64,000 nucleotides of DNA from Platycnemis pennipes. Its lineage: Eukaryota > Arthropoda > Insecta > Odonata > Platycnemididae. Each line of letters starts with the position of its first letter. Positions within the stretch are counted from its first letter, which is position 1. Shown here piece after piece: positions 1 to 12,366 of this stretch. The stretch spans positions 124,082,133 to 124,146,132 of the forward strand of contig OW121853.1 in assembly GCA_933228895.1 (NCBI GenBank), given 5' to 3'. Both the position numbers and the translations under genes were made by a program. The notes beneath the pieces were generated by a model that worked only from the letters and a program-made list of their open reading frames with translations, had not been told where the DNA came from and made no database searches.

Positions 1-1059
1 CGTTCTTACTTTTTTTTGTACGCGTACATGGTTTCCATATGTTTCCCTTAAAATCTGGGACATTCTGAAATTTTTACTGAAGAAAATAATAATTAAAACA
101 TTCCATCAATTTCCACTCCTCGATACAGCAAATGCGCTAATAGTTAAGATGCGACGGAAATACGAGATTATTTGTAAAAAATAACGTTAATTTAAACTAA
201 ATACTCAACCTCACATCAATAGTTCTACTAACCCATGCTAACTACATCCTTGCAAGAGTTAATGGATTAAAAATTATTCCATGAAAGCAAATGCCTAACC
301 AAATAATAAGAAATATATTGCATCGTATGTACATTCAAACCAGTATGCTGCACTTGGCTAGCGCATGCATGACTAACAAGTTTTAACCATTAAGTTTTAT
401 TAGTTTCCATCGTGCATGCATGTTAAGATGATGTTAATGCAGTGTTAAGATTGGCAATAATTCACCACCACACTTTAGAGGTGGCTCGTAGGGATAATAT
501 GTACTTACATGCATTCGAACAGAAGTCGTACAACTTGGGAGTGAGAATTCACGCTAAGCGAGCTACATTCATTTTTCAATAAATGCGTACATTTAAGTTT
601 TGAAGAAGTTAAGATAGTTTTGAAGAAACTAATTATCTCTAGTGGAAATCCCTTAGCGTTGTATCCCGGCTGAAGCACAGAAACGTGATTTTTACGTTGG
701 TGGCTGGCCTCATAGAGAGCGGTTGAGTTCAGGAAACTTTAGTGTGACTGCATTAGCCATCGCGGGCGGCGGTGAAGTAATTTGCGCGCCAAGTCCAATG
801 CTGGAGTTTGTGTTTGTTCCAGCCTGGGAAATGAGTTCGTGGCACAAGCCCCGAACGCATATACAAACCGCGCAAGGCCAGGTTCGCATCTCGAATGGGA
901 AATGGATTTGGAGTCTCTTAGGTTTAACTTAGGAATATACGGCGCCATACAACTCAAGCGACTATAAATCATACTCAGATTTTTTACAGATTTAAAAGAT
1001 CAAATTCAAATCAGATCGGAATCAGATTCAACTCAGATCAAATTCGAATCAAAGATCAG
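1..1059. other. Unrecognised AT-rich sequence with a CAGATT-rich patch
   Basis: I recognise no gene here. Short open frames at 723-972 overlap on both strands and show no conserved motif. Around 975-1075 the sequence is a degenerate tandem-like patch built on the words cagatt, agatcaaattc and ttttttacag, running into the 5' side of the next repeat. Confidence 0.5.
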
Positions 1060-1405
1060 ATTTTTTACAGATTCAGACTTTACAGATTCAAAATGTACTT
1101 TTTTCCTCGTACTATTAGGGATATGAATAACGTTAAAAATATCCAGTACAAGTGTAGCAATGGATAACTTTGGTAGCTGCATGTTGGTATAAGGACTTAA
1201 TGCTAACCCAACTAATAGCATGTTTTTGCATGTATGCTTTGCTATTTTTATCTTTTTTTAAATAGTGTAGTTTTGAACATTACTTATATAAATACTACTC
1301 CTTTTTTATGCGCGATATGTAGTGCATGTTTGGTGAGTATTCACCCCCTGCCACACACCTTTATGGTGGCTTGCAGGGTATTATGTAGATGTAGATGCAG
1401 AAATC
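1060..1405 (+). mobile_element. CR1/L2-like retrotransposon, 3' end fragment
   Basis: This is the last part of a non-LTR retrotransposon. It matches the window's other copies (7110-7460, 15425-16250) in order: the cagattcaaaa block, the agcatgtttttgcatg block, then the terminal tgcatgtttggtgag / ccctgccacacacc / ggtggcttgcaggg segment and a gtagatgtagatg tail. The only coding potential is the last few dozen residues of the reverse-transcriptase ORF, so the copy is 5' truncated and dead. The CR1/L2 assignment is inferred from the longer copies. Confidence 0.7.
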
Positions 1406-1414
1406 ATATTGAAA

Positions 1415-1492
1415 TTCTGGTAGGATTGGCGCCAAGAAGAACACAGGTTTAACGTCCCATCCGACGGATGGAGCACTGCAACACTATGCGCA
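1415..1492. repeat. Short SINE-related fragment (cgtcccatccgacgg block)
   Basis: The block around aacgtcccatccgacgga and ggagcactg also occurs at about 50082-50115 and 54440-54472, where it belongs to a tRNA-derived SINE. Here only this internal block is present, without the tRNA-like head. Confidence 0.45.
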
Positions 1493-1514
1493 CTCCTCAA
1501 ACTCAAGGAAGCAT

Positions 1515-1600
1515 TGATTACATCTACATCTATGCAATACCCTGCAAGCCAACGCGAGTGTGTGTGGCAGGGGGTGAAGATCACCAAGCATGCACTACTG
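1515..1600 (-). mobile_element. CR1/L2-like 3' tail, minimal copy
   Basis: About 85 bp consisting only of the conserved 3' stem-loop and the microsatellite tail of the CR1/L2-like family, in reverse orientation (atctacatctatgcaatacc, then the stem halves, then caagcatgcac). No coding sequence is attached. It is either an extreme 5' truncation or a short element parasitising the same 3' end. Confidence 0.7.
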
Positions 1601-1604
1601 GCTT

Positions 1605-2265
1605 AAAACTAGGTTACTACATGGAAACATGTTAGATAACAGGGTAACATTCTGCTAGATGGCTAGTATCTACATAGTAATGAGGAGATTAGTTATAAAT
1701 GCCAGAAGAATTTATAACTGCCAGTTATAAATGGATTATTTTCACCGTCTGGTCCGAAACGTCAAATGAAGCGGAATTTGGGGACGGGGGGGGTGACCGT
1801 GGGAACCAACGCCTCCACCTTTAAACCAATAAAACTGCTATTAATACCATAGTTAACTTGGAGGAGATTTTTCGAATTTTGATAGTTTTAATAGGCTAAT
1901 ATTAATACATATTCGCTCTGAAATGCAATGGTAAGTTCAGGAGACGAATATTTCCTATGCCTGTCAACGTAAACCTGTTACGTCAGCAAGAAGGCCACGA
2001 TTTTCCGAGCTTTGTCAAATGAACGTAAAATTAGAATTTAATTCTCTGGTAAACTGGGATTTTTTCAACGGAATGTTTTACGTAAAATGAATGCATTTAT
2101 GGTAGGACACGACTCGCAATTGTTGGATTCTGTTCCCTTTGACGAAGAAAACTACCGTATTAGAATTTGGGGGGGGAGGGGGCCGTGACCTCGGAAATAA
2201 AAGACACAACGCTCAGAAACAGCAGGAAGAGATTGGATGAAAGAGATAGAGAGAGAACTAAAGGG
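1605..2265. other. No recognised feature
   Basis: AT-rich sequence with two G-runs (about 1781-1795 and 2169-2181). No convincing coding region, RNA gene or repeat was seen. Confidence 0.4.
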
Positions 2266-2268
2266 ATC

Positions 2269-2900
2269 TACATATATCTACACCTACATAATACCCTGCA
2301 AGCCACCATAAAGGTGTGTGGCAGGGGGCGAATTCTCACCAAACATTCACTACATATCATGCATTTAAAAGGATTAGTATTAATATATTAGTCTAAACTG
2401 CAATATTTAAAAATCAACCGAGATCTGACAATGATTCCCAATTTAATTCATTTAATAGACTGGTTACGCTAGTATGGTTATCATACCGTCCCTTTACAAA
2501 TCTTGCCGATCTTCGCTGCACACGTTCAAGTTCGTTATTTAGACCGATTTCGTAGGGATCCCATACACTGGCAGGATATTCCAAATAAGGTCTAACAAGG
2601 GAAAAGAAGCTGATTTCTCGGACATGATCGTCACATTTACCCAGTACTCTTTTGATGAATCCCAGTTTACGATTAAATTGCCCCTTTATTTCACGTATGT
2701 ATTTACCCCAGGAAAGATCATGTGTCAGTCTTATTCCAAGATATTCAATGGATTCCACGTTTGTTAATTCATCATTCCTTATTTTGTACGTGCTAGGAGG
2801 AGAACAATTCTTTTTCCAAAACTTCATTACTGCTAGGAAGCTGCGCGACGGATAATAAAAGGAATGGGCTCGCTCCAAGTTATTACAATTATTATTGACA
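2269..2900 (-). pseudogene. CR1/L2-like reverse transcriptase C-terminal fragment with 3' tail
   Basis: A 154-codon open frame (2878 to 2414, minus strand) matches the region just after the RT catalytic core of non-LTR elements: SIEYLGIRLTHDLSW, then KLGFIKRVLGKC, then SLVRPYLEYPASVWDPY and LERVQRRSARFVKGRYDNH. This order (thumb segment, LEY-SVWDP, VQRRAARFV) is typical of CR1/L2-clade enzymes. The catalytic Y-DD box lies upstream and is absent. The family's 3' stem-loop and tail follow at 2269-2365. The copy is 5' truncated and inactive. Confidence 0.85.
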
Positions 2901-4190
2901 TCGCGACGAGTTTTCTGCCAGTCAGGGTACGTTTTGATTCAGTCAACAAGCTACCCTTTACAATGCGTCTTCCGAGAGTCTCCCTCCTTTCAGTGCTTCT
3001 CACTTAAGATCCAGTTTGGCCGTTTTAAAGACGAAAATACCGCGGTTTCCATCGGAGTATCAATCTGGGCATTCGTAGCAATCTCTTTTTCCTCGGCTAG
3101 TACCTTGTGCCGTAAGATTACCCTTTCAGATTTCAGATTAGGTTTGTTTTGTTTCCAATCGCAGGTCTCTAAATAGCTGAGAATATTCCGTATTAAACGA
3201 TCATTTTATTGATTACTTAACTTCATCCTTCCTTTTTTTCGGGGAAAAACTTATGAAAAACGCACTTCAAAATAATTCATCACTCATGCTTCAACGATCT
3301 CGCCTGCGAAAATCATGCATTAATTGTATAGTATACTTTGAATAGAAATTCCTAAAGCATTTCAATCAATTATATTTATGAATCAAATCAAATATTTCTC
3401 AAAAATTAATGCACCTTTGATACATATTTTTCACTTTAGGGAAAAATATGTATCAAATGTTAGTTCAGTTAACCTAATATGTTAGGTTAACTGAAAAACT
3501 GATAACATAGAGTTGAATAAACTGTCTATTAAAGCGCTACATGATTGATAGTTGCAAAATGTCTTTATGCCATGTTTTTACAGCAAACGAAAATACTACA
3601 GATACTCTAATTGAAAGATACCGACATTTTCTGATAATGATATTACACCATTAACAATGGTCTAATACCCTCAGTTTATATAGATGTCGTGAGCAACTCG
3701 AGATTAAAATTTGGAATGGATGCAAACATACATTGTTCAAAGATAATGATATTTCACAGACGAAGCAAAAGACTGCAAAAAAGAATTCAGCTGAGGAAAC
3801 TAGGTTTTTTTTATTATGTGCTGCAATTGAAAAGAACCAAAGGGCACATATGCAGGGCATACGATGCATGCATTTTTAAACAAACTTATCAGAATATAGA
3901 TAGACGCAACAGCGGAGGCAGACGGAAAAAAAAGTTGTCAAACGTACTCGTAACAAATGTGTAACCCATTGAGCAAAGTATAATTATACGCCTTCGCATC
4001 AGTAATGACCAGAAATCCACAGCTAAGAAGTATGGTAGTTCATAATCCACACATACTTGTATGAAATGGAGAGGCTAGTATGCGAAATAGATGCGTGTGT
4101 AGTCAAGTTTGCGTTTTCCACCTCTCAATAAGTGCTCATGAAAAAATTGAGGCGCTAATCTACGGATATTCGCTGAACAATTTGTCTAAT
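2901..4190. other. No gene recognised; two small hairpins
   Basis: I see no supported gene. At about 3416-3497 two hairpins sit back to back. One has an arm around gatacatatttttc paired with gaaaaatatgtatc, and the other has ttcagttaacctaa paired with ttaggttaactgaa. The rest is AT-rich and unremarkable. Confidence 0.45.
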
Positions 4191-4288
4191 GGGTGCGTTT
4201 ACTCGGAACCGAAATCGATATTTTTTACACGAAATCTTTAGATGGAAACAAAAAATGAATTTTAATGTAGAAATTAATCTACTAACCA

Positions 4289-4392
4289 GGGAATTTAATT
4301 TCTGCAAGTCCGTGAAAATCCGATGAACGGTTTCGGAGTTATTTAGGTTTAAACTCGAGTCTACAAGATTTTGGCACGGACAGTAGAGAAAT
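4289..4392 (+). repeat. Dispersed repeat E, copy 1
   Basis: About 100 bp containing atttaggtttaaactcgagt and ctacaagatttt. The same block is present in reverse orientation at 31660-31750, so it is a dispersed repeat. It has no coding capacity and I could not assign a family. Confidence 0.55.
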
Positions 4393-4605
4393 TGATTGCC
4401 GAACTAACAGATTCAAAACGTCCTTTTTCCTCGTACAATTAGGGATGTAAATAGTTGTAAATATATCCAAATGTATAAATGCAAGTGTTTCGATGAATGC
4501 ATAGATAGCTGCATGTTGGCATAAACACTTTAAGTGAACCCATCTAAAAGCATGTTTTTGCATGCTTGCTCTGATATTTTTATCTTTTTTAAAATGGTGA
4601 ATTAT
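4393..4605 (+). mobile_element. CR1/L2-like fragment nested in repeat D
   Basis: Matches the 7110-7330 and 1060-1260 copies: gaactaacagattcaaaacg, then cctcgtacaattagggatgt, then agcatgtttttgcatgcttg. The terminal stem-loop and microsatellite tail are missing, so the 3' side was lost or cut by later rearrangement. Confidence 0.65.
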
Positions 4606-5023
4606 GGACCAAAAAACTCATAAAACAAAAATTCAAACCCACCAAATCCATCGAAAAAAATCAAAACCCACCGAACAAGCTGCGTTAAGGATTACTACGT
4701 CATCCACCTCCCGCCCTTGACTGTTTTGAGGGAAAGGGAGGGGAGTGGAGGCGGGAATTGGGAGGTCTGCTCGCACAGATCCTGTCGCAACCGTTTTCAT
4801 TGGCAGAGTCAGCTGTGTGTCCCCCAATATGATAAGACGAAGGAGCTTCGCGGCCTCAGTTGTGATTGAACGAAGTGAATAACGTACTAGTCCTTGGCAC
4901 GCCCACTTTACCGAAAGGGTTAAAAATATTAGTGTTTCGCCGATTATTACTGGAGAACTAATTGACGGATCGAAGAACGGAAAATTGCGGGTCTTTTTAT
5001 TTTACAAACACTATCAGATTCGG

Positions 5024-5460
5024 AATCTATACATACATCTGGAGCATTCTACTACATGGCAGCGAAGCATGGAAAATAACAGCAGCAGAGAAGTCCAGGT
5101 TGGAAGCATTGGAAATGTTGTGCTACCGAAGAATGATGAAGATAAAATGGATCGATCGAGTGACAAACGAAGAAGTGTTAAGAAGAGTAGGAGAAAAGAG
5201 AAGTGTGCTGACAACTCTAAAAAGAAGACGGGACAACTTAATGGGCCACATCTTGAGACACGATGGCTTGATGAAGACAATCGTCGAGGGAAAAGTGAAC
5301 GGGAAGAATGGAAAAGGCAGGCCTCGTATGAGATATATGGAGCAAGTTGTGAAGGATATAAAACAGAGGAGCTACGTTACTATGAAGAGGTTGGCCGATA
5401 GAAGAATCGAGTGGAGGGCTGCGTCAAACCAATCCTAGGATTGTTGACCGATGATGATGA
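5024..5460 (+). pseudogene. RTE-like retrotransposon, 5'-truncated insertion (RT C-terminus and tail)
   Basis: Encodes the last ~140 residues of an RTE-type polyprotein: IWSILLHGSEAWKIT, LEALEMLCYRRMMKIKWI, VLRRVGEKRSVL, HILRHDGLMKTIVEGKVNG, then KRLADRRIEWRAASNQS. It ends in a short gatgatgatga tail. The tatcagattcgg motif of the host MITE is present on both sides (5012-5023 and 5461-5472), so the insertion limits are exact: 437 bp, plus orientation. Heavy 5' truncation is normal for target-primed reverse transcription. It has no catalytic core and is dead on arrival. Confidence 0.9.
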
Positions 5461-5502
5461 TATCAGATTCGGCTATAAAAATATGATAAACGACCCCATT
5501 AT

Positions 5503-7105
5503 GCCGTCACAGTTATAAACAAGCGTGACTTTGCGCCGATACTCTGGATATTATAATGATGATCAAGTGATAGGAGTAAGGATGTCTCCTACTCTCTCAA
5601 TCATTTAACTTGAACTTTGTCTTGCTAGTTCTGATTGTGTGGAAGTGGCGCACATACGAAAGGACATGAATGTCTTCCTCACACGCACATTTGAATAGCA
5701 GTTCACCATTGCCGTAGCTCACTGTAAGCGGCGGGATATGCCTCAATAGACCTAAGTCATTCGCGAGGGAGCAAATGTATGAGACCACCTCCAGGAAATT
5801 CAAGCCAAAGGGAGTTTCCAGGGCTTTCCACGAGATGTCTCTGGCCAAGCGACGCAATAGCAAGGATGCAGCGAACAGAAAATCATTCCAACCGAGCGCG
5901 GCGTATAATTGGCTCGAAGTGCACACAAAGTGAACACCAAGTGCTCTCACAAGGGAACGCTCTCTCCGCAGTCGAGAGAGGAGCCCACGGCGGAGAGACC
6001 AGTTAGTTAATTTGACTCCGCACTGCTTCCGATGCAGCGGTCAGGACCATACGCCATGTCAGGGAGTTCGCACCAGTGGATAGGGGGGAAGAGTTCCAGC
6101 GGTTATGAAGGATTGCGCGGGTGGTTTCCATGGGGACCAGCGGGTGGATGGGGAGGTGGGTGAGTGGAGGAGTGTTGAAGGAAGCGAGTGGAATGAGGAA
6201 ATTATTCGCACGCAGCAGACGCTGCGGAATATCCCAGGGCCTTCATTTTTTCCGCTGGAGAGGAAACAGACGGAGATCGTGATAACAACTCAGCATAAAG
6301 AGATGTAAAAGGTCCATAAAAAATTCAAGAAAACTTTTTTTCTCAAGGAACAGCCACCTAATTCACGGCAATGGTTTGAAAGAAGGAAAAGCGCAGGAAA
6401 TCCACAAAAGGAGCATCACCAGACCTGAATTTGGTTCTCCGCATACTCGTGCTACCGCGGGAGAAGACTCTGAAAATGTAAGGACTGAAGAAATGTGTGC
6501 TGACGACGTAAGTGTTGCAGAGTTAGGAATGTTTTGAAGCTGTAAATAAAATGCCTTGTACGATATAGCATGTATATGAGAATTTCGCAATGTCTAATGC
6601 TAGCAACGAACAAAGTGTCTGATCTTTGGCAATCCTATTTCGCGTCCCATCTTGAATGAAAGGAATCTTAGCAATAAATCAATCATTCGTTACCAAATAA
6701 GGAAGTTTCTCTCGCTGAATAACTTTAATTAAATTCAAATAAGATCATCTCCTTTAAAATGTTCTTATTATCATTGAGGATTTCTTTTTTTTATTTATAT
6801 TGTCGTTCAAATAGGTTTTGCGGCGCCACAACTGCTTAGGCTCTACCGCACTTTTATTACCAAATCTTAAAAAAAGTAAGCTTCGCCTATTCGTCGATGA
6901 CGCAGAAGTGTACAGGTAAATTCATTGCCCAAAAGGTAAAGAATCTCTGGGGGCTGAACTCGAAGCAAGTGGAATCTAGTGTGATATATGGCATTTGGAA
7001 TTAAATTTGAAAAATTGTGTAGTAATGAATTTTTGGAAAAAGAATAGCACTGACGACGTTAAAGATATTTTGCGAACTCCAACTCATTACGCTTGACTGG
7101 ACCAT
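5503..7105. other. No recognised feature
   Basis: Contains several short open frames on both strands with no conserved motif, splice logic or repeat match in this window. The stretch around 5600-6300 is somewhat GC-richer than its neighbours, so a host exon cannot be excluded. Confidence 0.35.
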
Positions 7106-7460
7106 AATCATAAAAGTAGAGGAATTGATTGCCGAACTAACAGATTCAAAACGTCCTTCTTTCCTCGCACAATTAGGGATATGAATAGTTGTAAATATAT
7201 CCAATAGTATAAATGCAAGTGTTTCGATGAATGCATAGGTAGCTGCATGTTGGCATAAGCACTTTAAGCTAACCCATCTAAAAGTATGTTTTTGCATGCT
7301 TACTTTGCTATTTTTATCTTTTTTAAAATTGTGAATTATAGACTAGCATATAGTTATTAACCATTTTTATGCATGATGTAATGCATGTTTGGTGAGAGTT
7401 CATACCCTGCCAACCACCTTAATGGTGGCTCTCAGGATATCAGTAAAAGTAGATGTAATA
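7106..7460 (+). mobile_element. CR1/L2-like retrotransposon, 3' end fragment
   Basis: Runs from the gattgccgaactaacagatt block through cctcgcacaattagggatat and the agtatgtttttgcatgctta block to a diverged terminal stem-loop (accctgccaaccacc paired with ggtggctctcagg). It is 5' truncated. The microsatellite tail is nearly lost. Confidence 0.7.
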
Positions 7461-7611
7461 CTAAGAAATAATCATCGCATTTAAAGCTCTATTAGCATGA
7501 ATAAATACGGAAATAGCTAGCCTAAATCGTGCGGGAGATTCTGTGGTAAGAATTTGGTATCCATGCTAAATTCGGACCCCCACTGCAATTTTATCCTGTG
7601 CAATACATATA

Positions 7612-7672
7612 CATCATCTACATCTACACGATACCCTGCAAGCCACCGCGAGGGTGTGTGGCAGGGGGAAGT
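7612..7672 (-). mobile_element. CR1/L2-like 3' tail, minimal copy
   Basis: About 60 bp holding only the tail (catctacatctacac) and the two stem halves (ccctgcaagccacc and ggtgtgtggcaggg) in reverse orientation. No body sequence is attached. Confidence 0.65.
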
Positions 7673-10600
7673 GAGACTAAAATTATTGATTGACTTGAAG
7701 AAAGAAATTGAAGATACGTGCATGCCGTTAAGAACGCTAAATCCAAAAGTAGATAATGGCTAGTGTATTGATGAGGATGTAGAGCGTTGAATATTTGAAA
7801 TGAAAGGGGATGTAATCGCAAGAGGAGAGGAAAATGGAAATATCCTGGGGAAATGCGAATTACAGACGATCAACAGAAATTAATATGTCTAACTCAAACT
7901 GCGTGTGGATCCATTTTGTGGAATAAGGTCAGGGTAAAAAAAAAGAAAAACTTACTAATGTTCCACAACTTTTATTAACACTCGACCTGTTTCAGAGCTA
8001 CTACGCAGCTACTTAAGGGCACAGAGCTAAGTTCCCTTGAGAATGACGCTGTAGTGTCGACACTGGTTGAGTATTAATACAAGCTGTGGAATAGTACAAA
8101 ATTCGTCTTTCTTTTACAGATTCAGATTTTCATTAAGCTGCAGAAAAAATTTCGTGACTGTGAAAAACCTTATAATCAGCAGGAAACTGATACTGGTAAG
8201 TCGATGGATGGGTATGAATATGACATTTTTAGTTGGCAATAATCAGAAAATCAGATGGATGAAGAATTAATGGGAATACTGTCAGTTTCCCATAGTCCAA
8301 ATGAAAGCAGTGAAAAATTTAGTGACGAGGTTGGAACACAGTAAATATGAAAGGCAAAAAACCCTCATAATAGAGAAGTTTGCATTATTTGATACAGAAT
8401 ATGTAGATTGATCAACGTAGTGATCATAAATTCTTTACTCCGCAAGCCGCAAAAACCTGAAATTATCAAAGTAGTCACCGTGGTCCCTTCAATTAATCAA
8501 CAATTTACTCCCTTATCCAAACAACGCATCCTCCAGAAATAAGACAAAGTGCGGGCTTGTCTCCGCAAATTTTTTCGGGGAAGCCTCTGTGTTCGTTTCG
8601 TGCCTACGTTTCGCATCAGCTCAGTACGACTTCCGCATACATACATTTGGGTCGCAGCGTTCAAGTCAAGAGGCGAAAAAACAACTCACTCAGTTCCCAC
8701 TTCTACAGGCAGTACATACCTCACGAAGTGTGCATTAATCCAGCAAATGGAACCTCATCTCACTCCCCAAGGATATTCTAGCAGCCTCAGCCAGCATTTG
8801 CAACTCACCTGAAAAAAGAGAAGGAATACAGCACTTAGAACATGGCCGTACTTCTGCGCCAGAAGTGGAGACTATGATTAATCCCCACGCATCCGATTCG
8901 TTGTGGAGTCAATTAATTCTAGGATCGGTCTCTCCACTGAATAGGAGGTCCTATAATCTATCATTACAAGGTAATGGTGATAATAATTTGTCTGCTAGGT
9001 TGAGATGGCGTTTGACAATTAATTGCAGCGGTAAGGAAACATTGGTTAGTGGCGATCAAAGTAATTAATTACCACGCGGGGTGTTTTTATGCCAAGGAGA
9101 GCTGGCGAGAAAGAAAGAATGATAGATGAGCAAAGAGTATGGCTGCCTCGATGACGAGCAGCATAAGTCAATACTTTTCTTAATCTTGTCTATTTATCAT
9201 TCGCCTTGATGTTTCTGAATCCGTTATATTTCGAATGTTCAGAGTGTGGACACGCAAAATGTCTCTCCTCGCGGATAAACATAAAAAAAAACGAAATTTT
9301 GAAAATGGATTTTCTCGAGACGCTCAAAATTAAATTAGAAATTAAAATTTCGATTGTTTTAGCATTCAATCAAAACGCATCCCTAGCAACGATAGGGAAC
9401 ATTAATGCAATCAAAACCTGGTGCGCATTTCGATCGGAATTTTTTTCTCCGATGTTTACAACCCTTTACCAACGCCGCTAGTGGAGTCATCGTCGCCAGA
9501 GGCACAAATTCCACGAGAGGGCGGCGTCTTTCTTTTTTTTTACTACCATTTCAAGTAGTATCATTTCACTGTAAAGAACTATGAACCAGAGGGAGCTCTA
9601 GCTATATCTATTGCTTGCTCGAATGAGAACAATGTTGCTCACAAAATAAATGCACACCATGCTAACGGGAGGAAATCGAGAAGAATCACCTGCCTGCTGA
9701 TTACATTTATTCCTCACTGATATTTTTAAGAATCTTGTCAAAGGTTTAGTTTAGTTAACTAATGCCAGAAAGTTTTTTGGTGGAGTATGAAGCGATCCAG
9801 TGGAAAAAACTTTTAAAACTCTTCGGTCACATAATATTGGAGGTCGAATAAATGCCAAAACAATTAAACATCAAATTTTAAAAAAATAAAGAATGTGTGT
9901 TCGTCAATTAGTTAAAACTTTCGCGGTCCATGTCCTCTGAGTGATGAGGTTTTTTGGGGATTTCTCCGCGAACACGTGGTTGTCTACCAAAGTTTCCCCT
10001 CCGCTGCTGGTGGCCTCTTCAGGATAATGGTGTCTCAGCGAATCTCGCGGGTATTTACATGGGTTTGGGTAGGTGGGATGAAGGGAGGGAGGGGGTGGGG
10101 TTATTATTTTCGAACATTCCGGATTTGAATACAGGAAGCCATGAATTACTTATTCTCTGCCCTTAGTCCCTGTTAAAATTGTTCTTATTTTTCTGAATCT
10201 CTATCCCCTCTCGAATGACGCGAGTTCGGAAATGTTTGTCTCTGGATAAGACCTTCAGATTCGTCAGTTACAGAATTGGGAATGCGAATTTAAAAATTTT
10301 CATATTCATTACAATAGTGACCGCTATTTATTTAATCTCCATTGCTGCCCTTCCAAATGCCTATGATTTTTCAAGGACTTGCCAGTGGTGATAAAGATGG
10401 AAGTGACAAAAAAAATTCATTTACAATCAATGTTACCAACAAAACAGTTGCTCAAAAACTATTATCCCGTCGTCATCATTCAAACAACTTCTTCGTGCTT
10501 TCAGTTCAGTGGCCTTAAAACGGCAATGAAATCGCAATCACTGCGACGTATCCTTCTCAATGTAAATTAGGCCACCGAAATGGAACCAGATCAGAAAAGA

Positions 10601-12180
10601 AAAATGAAAAGCGATAAGGAAACTGACCTCGGCAGCGAGTTGTGACGGAACAATAGCGAAGGCAGCTAGCGTGGGAGTGAGACCTCGATATTTGTTTTCG
10701 CGTGGGAGAGATGGCACCACTGTCAAGTGCTGAGACGGACCTTGCTGAAGGATTTCGCATCCACATTGCGGTCTTCTTCTGTTTTCCATCCCCCTTCCAC
10801 TCGCCAAATCCGCCCTCTATCGAAGGGCCGTGAAGCAGCGCAGAGGCTTCAATGTCACGGCATTTACTTTTCATTCAATCCATCTTTCAGGACGAAGGAA
10901 AAAGCAAAACAAATATACGATCCTCAGGCCAAGACGACGTGCAAATAAAACCGTCAGGAATGGGTTCTTGAAGTTACTGTGTCCCACCATGTGTTCCAGT
11001 CTTTCAAATCAAACAAATCGGGCGAAAGGTCAGATTTTGACTTCGGTGGATCCTGAAAGTAACTTAGCCTGTTGCCATGAAAGCCAAAGACATTTCAAAT
11101 ATACCCCTAAGGGTCACCTGGGACCTTCACCATACAGTAAAATAAGCCCATAATAACTTGCCTTCCATATGTTCCCAATTAAATTAAGTATAGTTAAAAA
11201 AAAGGTAGCCAAAACCACCACAGGCAGGCCGAAATGTGAAAATATTGGAGGTTTTCCACTATTAAGGGCACTAGTCCTTATTGTAGGCTATTATACTTCC
11301 ATTCACTCTTGCACTCATCAAAACAAAATACTTTAAAGGTTGCCTAAGTGTACAAAAAATGGAGCGGAGAGTTACACCCGACTAATGTTGAGATTAATGA
11401 CGAGAGTTGATGTTTAACGCGGTCACGATTAGCTGACTAGTTTCATAAACATGTAGGAAGAATTAGGCTCCTTATCACCATCAGAAAATAGGTTTAAGTA
11501 AAGTGTACTTGTTAGAAAATAAAGAAGGATGGTCATTATATTTTTAAATATATAATCATTATTCGTACATAGGTATTTTAGATCATAATGGACTGATAGC
11601 ATGACTAAAGGGTTTAAATTCCATTTGTCTCCATACAAAACAGTTAAAAATAGATGCTACGATAATAGCAGGTGGGTCAATGAGGAGTGGATCAATTTTT
11701 CATTGCGAGATTATTTTAAGATTTTATTATTATTATTAGTATTATTGGATGCCTGCATGACACCTGGTTCGGACTTGAAATAATTGGTTAAAACCAACTC
11801 TGAGTTACATTTATCAGAAGTTAAAGTTAACGAGCTCATGTCAAATAATCGTTTGTGTGATGTTCTTTTTGTAACCAAAAGTGTTAACGTTTTCTCGAAC
11901 TTGATATTAACGTTAAAGAAACATTATAAAACCGTGCCTTAACGTATTTACATACAAAGAATCAGTATGATTACTATCGCACGTTTTACTCTATGTTTCT
12001 ATGTTTCAGTAAGGCAAATGTACGCATATTTTGAGAGAAGGGAATCTGAGAGACCCAGCCAGCATAATCTTCGACTTAGTGGACAATCCACAGGGAGAGC
12101 AGAGAGCACAGCACAGGAGAGGTGGAGGGTGTAAAAGAAATGACCCGAGTAAAAATGAAGAGATTAGGATAGGAGAATTG
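7673..12180. other. Long region without a supported gene
   Basis: About 4.5 kb with no gene, RNA or repeat that I can defend. Short open frames (for example 8549-8812, 9206-9481, 10557-10874, 10830-11153) overlap frames on the other strand and carry no known motif. One local structure is at 7958-8090, where ttccacaacttttattaaca and a later degenerate inverse (attaatacaagctgtggaa) flank a ctcgacctgtttcag core, which resembles the tail structures of Penelope-like elements. Confidence 0.4.
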
Positions 12181-12182
12181 AG

Positions 12183-12366
12183 CGGAGAGCTGAATCAAAT
12201 TCTTCAATCGAACTTAGGCAGAATGAACGGGGTCGTTTGCCATATTTTTTTAATTGCAGAATCTGATGGAGTTTCGGAGAGCTGAATTAAATTCTTCAAT
12301 CGAACTTAGGCAGGCTGAATGGGGTCGTTTTCCATATTTTTTTAATTGCAGAATCTGATAGAGTTT
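12183..12366. repeat. Tandem duplication, period about 92 bp
   Basis: Two copies of a unit starting cggagagctgaat, followed by aaattcttcaatcgaactta and the end of repeat D (ggggtcgttt, ccatatttttttaattgcag). The second copy continues into a longer repeat-D fragment. This is a local duplication of a MITE end together with its flank. Confidence 0.7.

Larger units (their letters stand above)
4191..5502 (+). repeat. MITE-like repeat D, copy 1, split by nested insertions
   Basis: This is one copy of the ~530 bp repeat D in three pieces: 4191-4288 (left end, gcgtttactcggaacc), 4617-5023 (centre and right) and 5461-5501 (right end, aaacgacccc). The first gap holds an unclassified repeat plus a CR1/L2-like tail. 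The second gap holds a 5'-truncated RTE insertion flanked by a perfect 12-bp duplication of repeat-D sequence. It has no coding capacity; ends are described under the intact copies (34937, 48743). Confidence 0.75.

Noticed and set aside
1310..1600. CRISPR-like or satellite array from repeated tail sequences
   Set aside because: The copies are on opposite strands, irregularly spaced, and each is the end of a retrotransposon; the genome is eukaryotic.
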